Source of the DNA: Thermoleophilia bacterium SCSIO 60948
Lineage (GTDB): Bacteria > Actinomycetota > Thermoleophilia > Solirubrobacterales > 70-9
Reading direction: 5' to 3'
NCBI GenBank assembly: GCA_021496505.1
Contig: CP053031.1
Coordinates: forward strand, 620,001-684,000
Length of the DNA stretch: 64,000 nt
A model generated the notes under the pieces. The model saw nothing but the letters and a program-made list of their open reading frames with translations, had not been told where the DNA came from and ran no database searches. A program made the translations under genes and the position numbers. Below, piece by piece: positions 61,236 through 64,000 of the stretch (within the stretch, counting starts at the first letter, position 1; every line of letters starts with the position of its first letter).

Positions 61236-61423
61236 AGGAGCCCCGAGCGAACCACCTTGCCGCGGCCCGCGCCTCGACTTATGCGCCGCTTCGGGTCCGT
61301 TTCGCGGTGTTCATCATCGCGATCCGTAATTGACCCGGTGGAACGACGACGAGGTGTTCAGCTACAAGGCGGCCTGACCGAGCTACTTGGGACCTCATCG
61401 AAGGCCGCCGCCGTAGGCACGGC

Positions 61424-61828
61424 ATGAGGGACAACCAGTTGAACCGTGCCGTCGCTGTGACCATGACGATCCTCATATCGCTCTCAGCGAGCGCGGTCTC
61501 AGTCGCGCCGGCGCACGCCCGGACGAGCTACTGCGCACCGAAGGGCAGCGTCTGCCAGGCGGTCGACAAGACTCCGAACTCGGTTGTGTTTCGGTGGCAG
61601 ACACTGAACCTTCGCGGTCCTTACCAGCTCTGCGTCGGGCCCAGGGAGGGCGTCCGGTGTGTAACGCGGAGGCTGCATCGCGTTCTGGCGAATGTCCACC
61701 GCGGCAACATCCGCTTCAAGTCGTCGTTCTTCCACCGTAAGACCGCCCGCTACAGCGTGACCTGGTTCCACTCGGGCGAGCCTGTCGGCAAGACGCTTCG
61801 CTTCCACCACGAACATCGGTGGAAATGA
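61424..61828 (+). CDS. Small secreted Cys-rich basic protein
   Basis: 134 aa. Signal peptide to about residue 32 (PAHARTS). Mature part with four Cys (SYCAPKGSVCQAV, YQLCVGPREGVRCVT) and fibronectin-like NSVVFRWQTLNLRGPY / YSVTWFHSGEPVG strands. Role unknown. Confidence 0.6.
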   Translation: MRDNQLNRAVAVTMTILISLSASAVSVAPAHARTSYCAPKGSVCQAVDKTPNSVVFRWQTLNLRGPYQLCVGPREGVRCVTRRLHRVLANVHRGNIRFKSSFFHRKTARYSVTWFHSGEPVGKTLRFHHEHRWK

Positions 61829-61976
61829 GCACGGCGGGACCTATCTAGACCGCGACCCCGTACTAACCCGTGTGGAGGTCCTCCGTCCCGCAGCCCGGCG
61901 CACGGGAGCGTCGCTCTTCCCCGACGGCGCGGTCGGCGCATCCGGTTGCGCGGACGAAGGACAATCCACACAGACC

Positions 61977-62573
61977 ATGGAGAGCGCGGGGGCGATCGGA
62001 CTGACTGGACGGCCGGCATCCGGCGCCGCCGTCGAGTCGCTCGGTCGCTGGCGCGAACGACGACTGCTCGCGAAGGCTCGGGGTGGCTCGGAGGCCGCGC
62101 TCGAAGAGCTCTTCCGCGCCCACTGGCCACGCGCCTACCGCTCGGCGCTGATGATTGTTCGCGATCGACAGATCGCCGAGGACGTCGCGCAGGAGGCGTT
62201 CCTCGCCGCGATCCGTTCTCTCGATCGGTTCGACTTGGCGCGGCCGTTCGGACCGTGGCTGAACCGGATCGTCGCGAACCGAGCGATCGATCACGCGCGA
62301 GCCCGTGCGATCAGGGCTGAGGTTCCGGAGCTCCCTGGGCTCGAGCCGGTCGCGCGCGAGCCGCTGCCCGACGCGGTGCACTTCTCCGACGAACTCCACG
62401 ATGCGGTCCTCGGCCTCGATCTGGAGCAGCGCACCTGCGTCGTTCTTCGCTACGTGCTCGACTGGAGTCCGGGCGAGATCTCACGGTTCCTAGGCCTGCC
62501 TCGCGGGACCGTGAACTCACGTCTGCGCCGAGCGCTGGATCGGCTGGCCGAGGCGATCGAGGCTGAATCATGA
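61977..62573 (+). CDS. ECF RNA polymerase sigma factor (pair 6)
   Basis: 198 aa from ATG 61977 (open from 61872). Region 2: LEELFRAHWPRAYRSALMIV and AEDVAQEAFLAAIRSL; region 4: WSPGEISRFLGLPRGTVNSRLRRALDRL. More like the classic RpoE/SigE type than the other five. ATGA overlap with its partner. Confidence 0.9.
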   Translation: MESAGAIGLTGRPASGAAVESLGRWRERRLLAKARGGSEAALEELFRAHWPRAYRSALMIVRDRQIAEDVAQEAFLAAIRSLDRFDLARPFGPWLNRIVANRAIDHARARAIRAEVPELPGLEPVAREPLPDAVHFSDELHDAVLGLDLEQRTCVVLRYVLDWSPGEISRFLGLPRGTVNSRLRRALDRLAEAIEAES

Positions 62574-63769
62574 GGCGGCGCGACGTACGGGATCGGCTTG
62601 GAGGCCGATCGGCCCAAGGCGAGCGAGAAGCTCAGGAGCGCGCGTGGGAGGTGGTCCGCAAGGCGCACGTCGAGGCAGAGCCGTCGCGACAACGCCACAA
62701 CCGCAAGGGGTTCTTCGGCGGGTTGCTCGCCGGCGTCGCCGTCGTCGCGTTGGTTCTCACGCCTGCGGGGGCTCAGGTCTCGCGCTGGGTCGGCGACGTC
62801 GTCGATCCGCCAGGAATTGAGCGAGCCGAGGGTTCGCTCGGCGAGCTTCCGGGCGGTGGGCGGCTGCTGGTCCAAGCTGGATCTGGGACTTGGCTCGTCG
62901 AGGGCGACGGAACGAAGCAGCGAGTCGGCGACTACGAGAGCGCGACGTGGTCGCCTCGCGGTCTCTACGTCGCAGCGACCGACGGTGACGGGTCGCTCCT
63001 CGCCGTCGACGTTCACGACGAGGTCGGCGACGAGCGCTGGAGCCTCGACGTCGGCGCGCGTGTCCACGACCAATCATGGGCGCCGAGTGGACAGCGGATC
63101 GCGTACAGGGCGGGTCGCGAGCTGCGGATGGTCGCGGGGGATGGGACAGGCGACCGATCGCTGGTCGCCGAGATCGCGCCCGTCGTGCCGGCCTGGGAGC
63201 CCGAGGACGAATACACGGGCGAGATCGATCAGGATTACCCACGCCACCGGCTCGCCTATGTCGGAGCGGGCGGACGGACGATCCACGTGATCCGCGCGGA
63301 CACCGATTCCGAGGCGTGGTCAGCCAAGATTCCAACCGACGTACGGGCGCTTGCGTGGACGGACCGAGGGCGACTGGCGGTGGTCGGACAGGGCGGCCTT
63401 CGTTTGTTCTCGCGCGGTGGAACGCCTGAAGAGTCGTTCGGGTTCGGCGGCCGTCAGGTTCAGGGACTGAGCGCCGGGACCCGCGAGCGGATCGCCGTGC
63501 GGCAGTTTCGCCGCCAAGCCTCCAAGTCGCGTGTCAGCGTGACCGAGACGTCCCTGAATCGCGAGGTCTTCTCCGGGCCGCGACGGTTCTCGGGGGCGAC
63601 CTTCTCGCCGGGCGGCGACCGGATCCTGATCGAGTGGCCGGCAGCCGACCAGTGGCTCTTCGTCTCGCCCGATGGTCAGCGGGTCGACGCCGTCTCGGGC
63701 ATCGGCGAGGAGTTTCGAAGCGATGGCCCGCGGCAGTTCCCGCGGGTCAGCGGCTGGTGCTGTCGCTAG
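62570..63769 (+). CDS. Membrane-anchored partner with WD40/PD40 outer domain (pair 6)
   Basis: 399 aa. Cytoplasmic basic helix (QERAWEVVRKAHVEAEPSRQRH), one transmembrane helix near 46-62, the VLTPAGAQVSRWVGDVV junction shared with pairs 2-4, then a propeller (ATWSPRGLYVAATDGDG, SWAPSGQRIAYRAG, TFSPGGDRILIEW). An anti-sigma factor whose sensor is a beta propeller is inferred. Confidence 0.72.
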   Translation: MRRRDVRDRLGGRSAQGEREAQERAWEVVRKAHVEAEPSRQRHNRKGFFGGLLAGVAVVALVLTPAGAQVSRWVGDVVDPPGIERAEGSLGELPGGGRLLVQAGSGTWLVEGDGTKQRVGDYESATWSPRGLYVAATDGDGSLLAVDVHDEVGDERWSLDVGARVHDQSWAPSGQRIAYRAGRELRMVAGDGTGDRSLVAEIAPVVPAWEPEDEYTGEIDQDYPRHRLAYVGAGGRTIHVIRADTDSEAWSAKIPTDVRALAWTDRGRLAVVGQGGLRLFSRGGTPEESFGFGGRQVQGLSAGTRERIAVRQFRRQASKSRVSVTETSLNREVFSGPRRFSGATFSPGGDRILIEWPAADQWLFVSPDGQRVDAVSGIGEEFRSDGPRQFPRVSGWCCR

Positions 63770-63784
63770 TCCCAGCGGGACAGC

Positions 63785-64000
63785 ATGAAGGCACGAGCGA
63801 CCCGAACGGCATTGCTCGCCCTGCTTCTTGCGAGCTCTCTGTCGGCGCCCGCATCCGGCTCGGTCAAGGCGAGCAGCGTGTGAGCCGGCTATCTCGCCTC
63901 GGGCGACCGCTTCGAGCTCTACGCCTCTGTGAGCTCGCGCGACGGCAGATGCCGTCCTAACCGCAAGGTCATCATCTACGCGACCCTGACCGGAGGCCGC
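63785..64000 (+). pseudogene. Fourth secreted paralogue with in-frame TGA, truncated by the window
   Basis: ATG 63785 gives a signal peptide (ALLALLLASSLSAPASGS) and KASSV, then TGA at 63881-63883, then AGYLASGDRFELYASVSSRDG and RCRPNRKVIIYATLTGG in the same frame to the window end. The part after TGA aligns with paralogue C (SSRCEASRRVALV). Premature stop is the simple reading. The genome encodes SelB and tRNA-Sec, so read-through as Sec cannot be excluded; a TCGCC-tcg-GGCGA hairpin starts 10 nt after the TGA. Confidence 0.6.

Noticed and set aside
61236-61423. Possible small gene before 61424
   Set aside because: Short frames only, without start site or protein-like composition.

Overview
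The window is high-GC DNA from an actinobacterium, most likely a deep-branching Thermoleophilia/Solirubrobacterales-type organism. This is inferred from GC-rich codon use, an F420-type LLM oxidoreductase, LigD, SAP/Rho-N-like small proteins, GTG/TTG starts and many 4-nt ATGA gene overlaps. The organism appears to decode UGA as selenocysteine: the left edge carries the C-terminal end of SelB, and a complete tRNA-Sec gene (selC, anticodon TCA) lies at 25980-26072. No rRNA, CRISPR array, transposase or integrase was seen.

Layout. 1-25.9 kb is ordinary chromosome: the selB end, a hydrolase, LigD with small SAP-type proteins, an SDR/DUF427 pair, an LLM oxidoreductase, homocysteine methyltransferase, acetolactate decarboxylase with a membrane phosphoesterase, three tandem secreted paralogues, a complete glycerol module (glpF-glpK divergent from glpD), a stress protein, a thioesterase, a diguanylate cyclase, and a VapBC-type toxin-antitoxin pair.

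26-40 kb is the most unusual part. Starting exactly at the anticodon loop of selC, the 3' half of the tRNA plus about 200 nt of downstream DNA is repeated as direct repeats (starts near 26011, 27734, 31615, 38727 (decayed) and 39463). The 62 tRNA-derived nucleotides are identical in four copies. Each repeat ends in a promoter-like box and is followed by cargo: an FG-GAP protein, a small paralogous protein family (copies after repeats 2 and 5), a RidA-like protein, a two-sensor P-loop NTPase with foreign-looking base composition, a CdiI-like immunity protein, an RlaP-type nucleotidyltransferase, an RtcB RNA ligase, a zinc-binding protein and several small unknowns. It looks like serial integration into the selC anticodon loop, or an integron-like cassette array anchored on a tRNA, with no recombinase in view.

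37-64 kb is dominated by signalling: six ECF sigma factor genes, each overlapping by 1-4 nt (TGATG or ATGA) a gene for a membrane-anchored partner. Between them are lipoproteins (META-like, beta-propeller, NTF2-like), a TlpA thioredoxin, a YtrA-like GntR regulator with a decayed duplicate, and many small secreted or membrane proteins. The right edge holds a fourth member of the secreted paralogue family of 13-14.5 kb; its reading frame contains a TGA, so it is either a pseudogene or, less likely, a selenoprotein.
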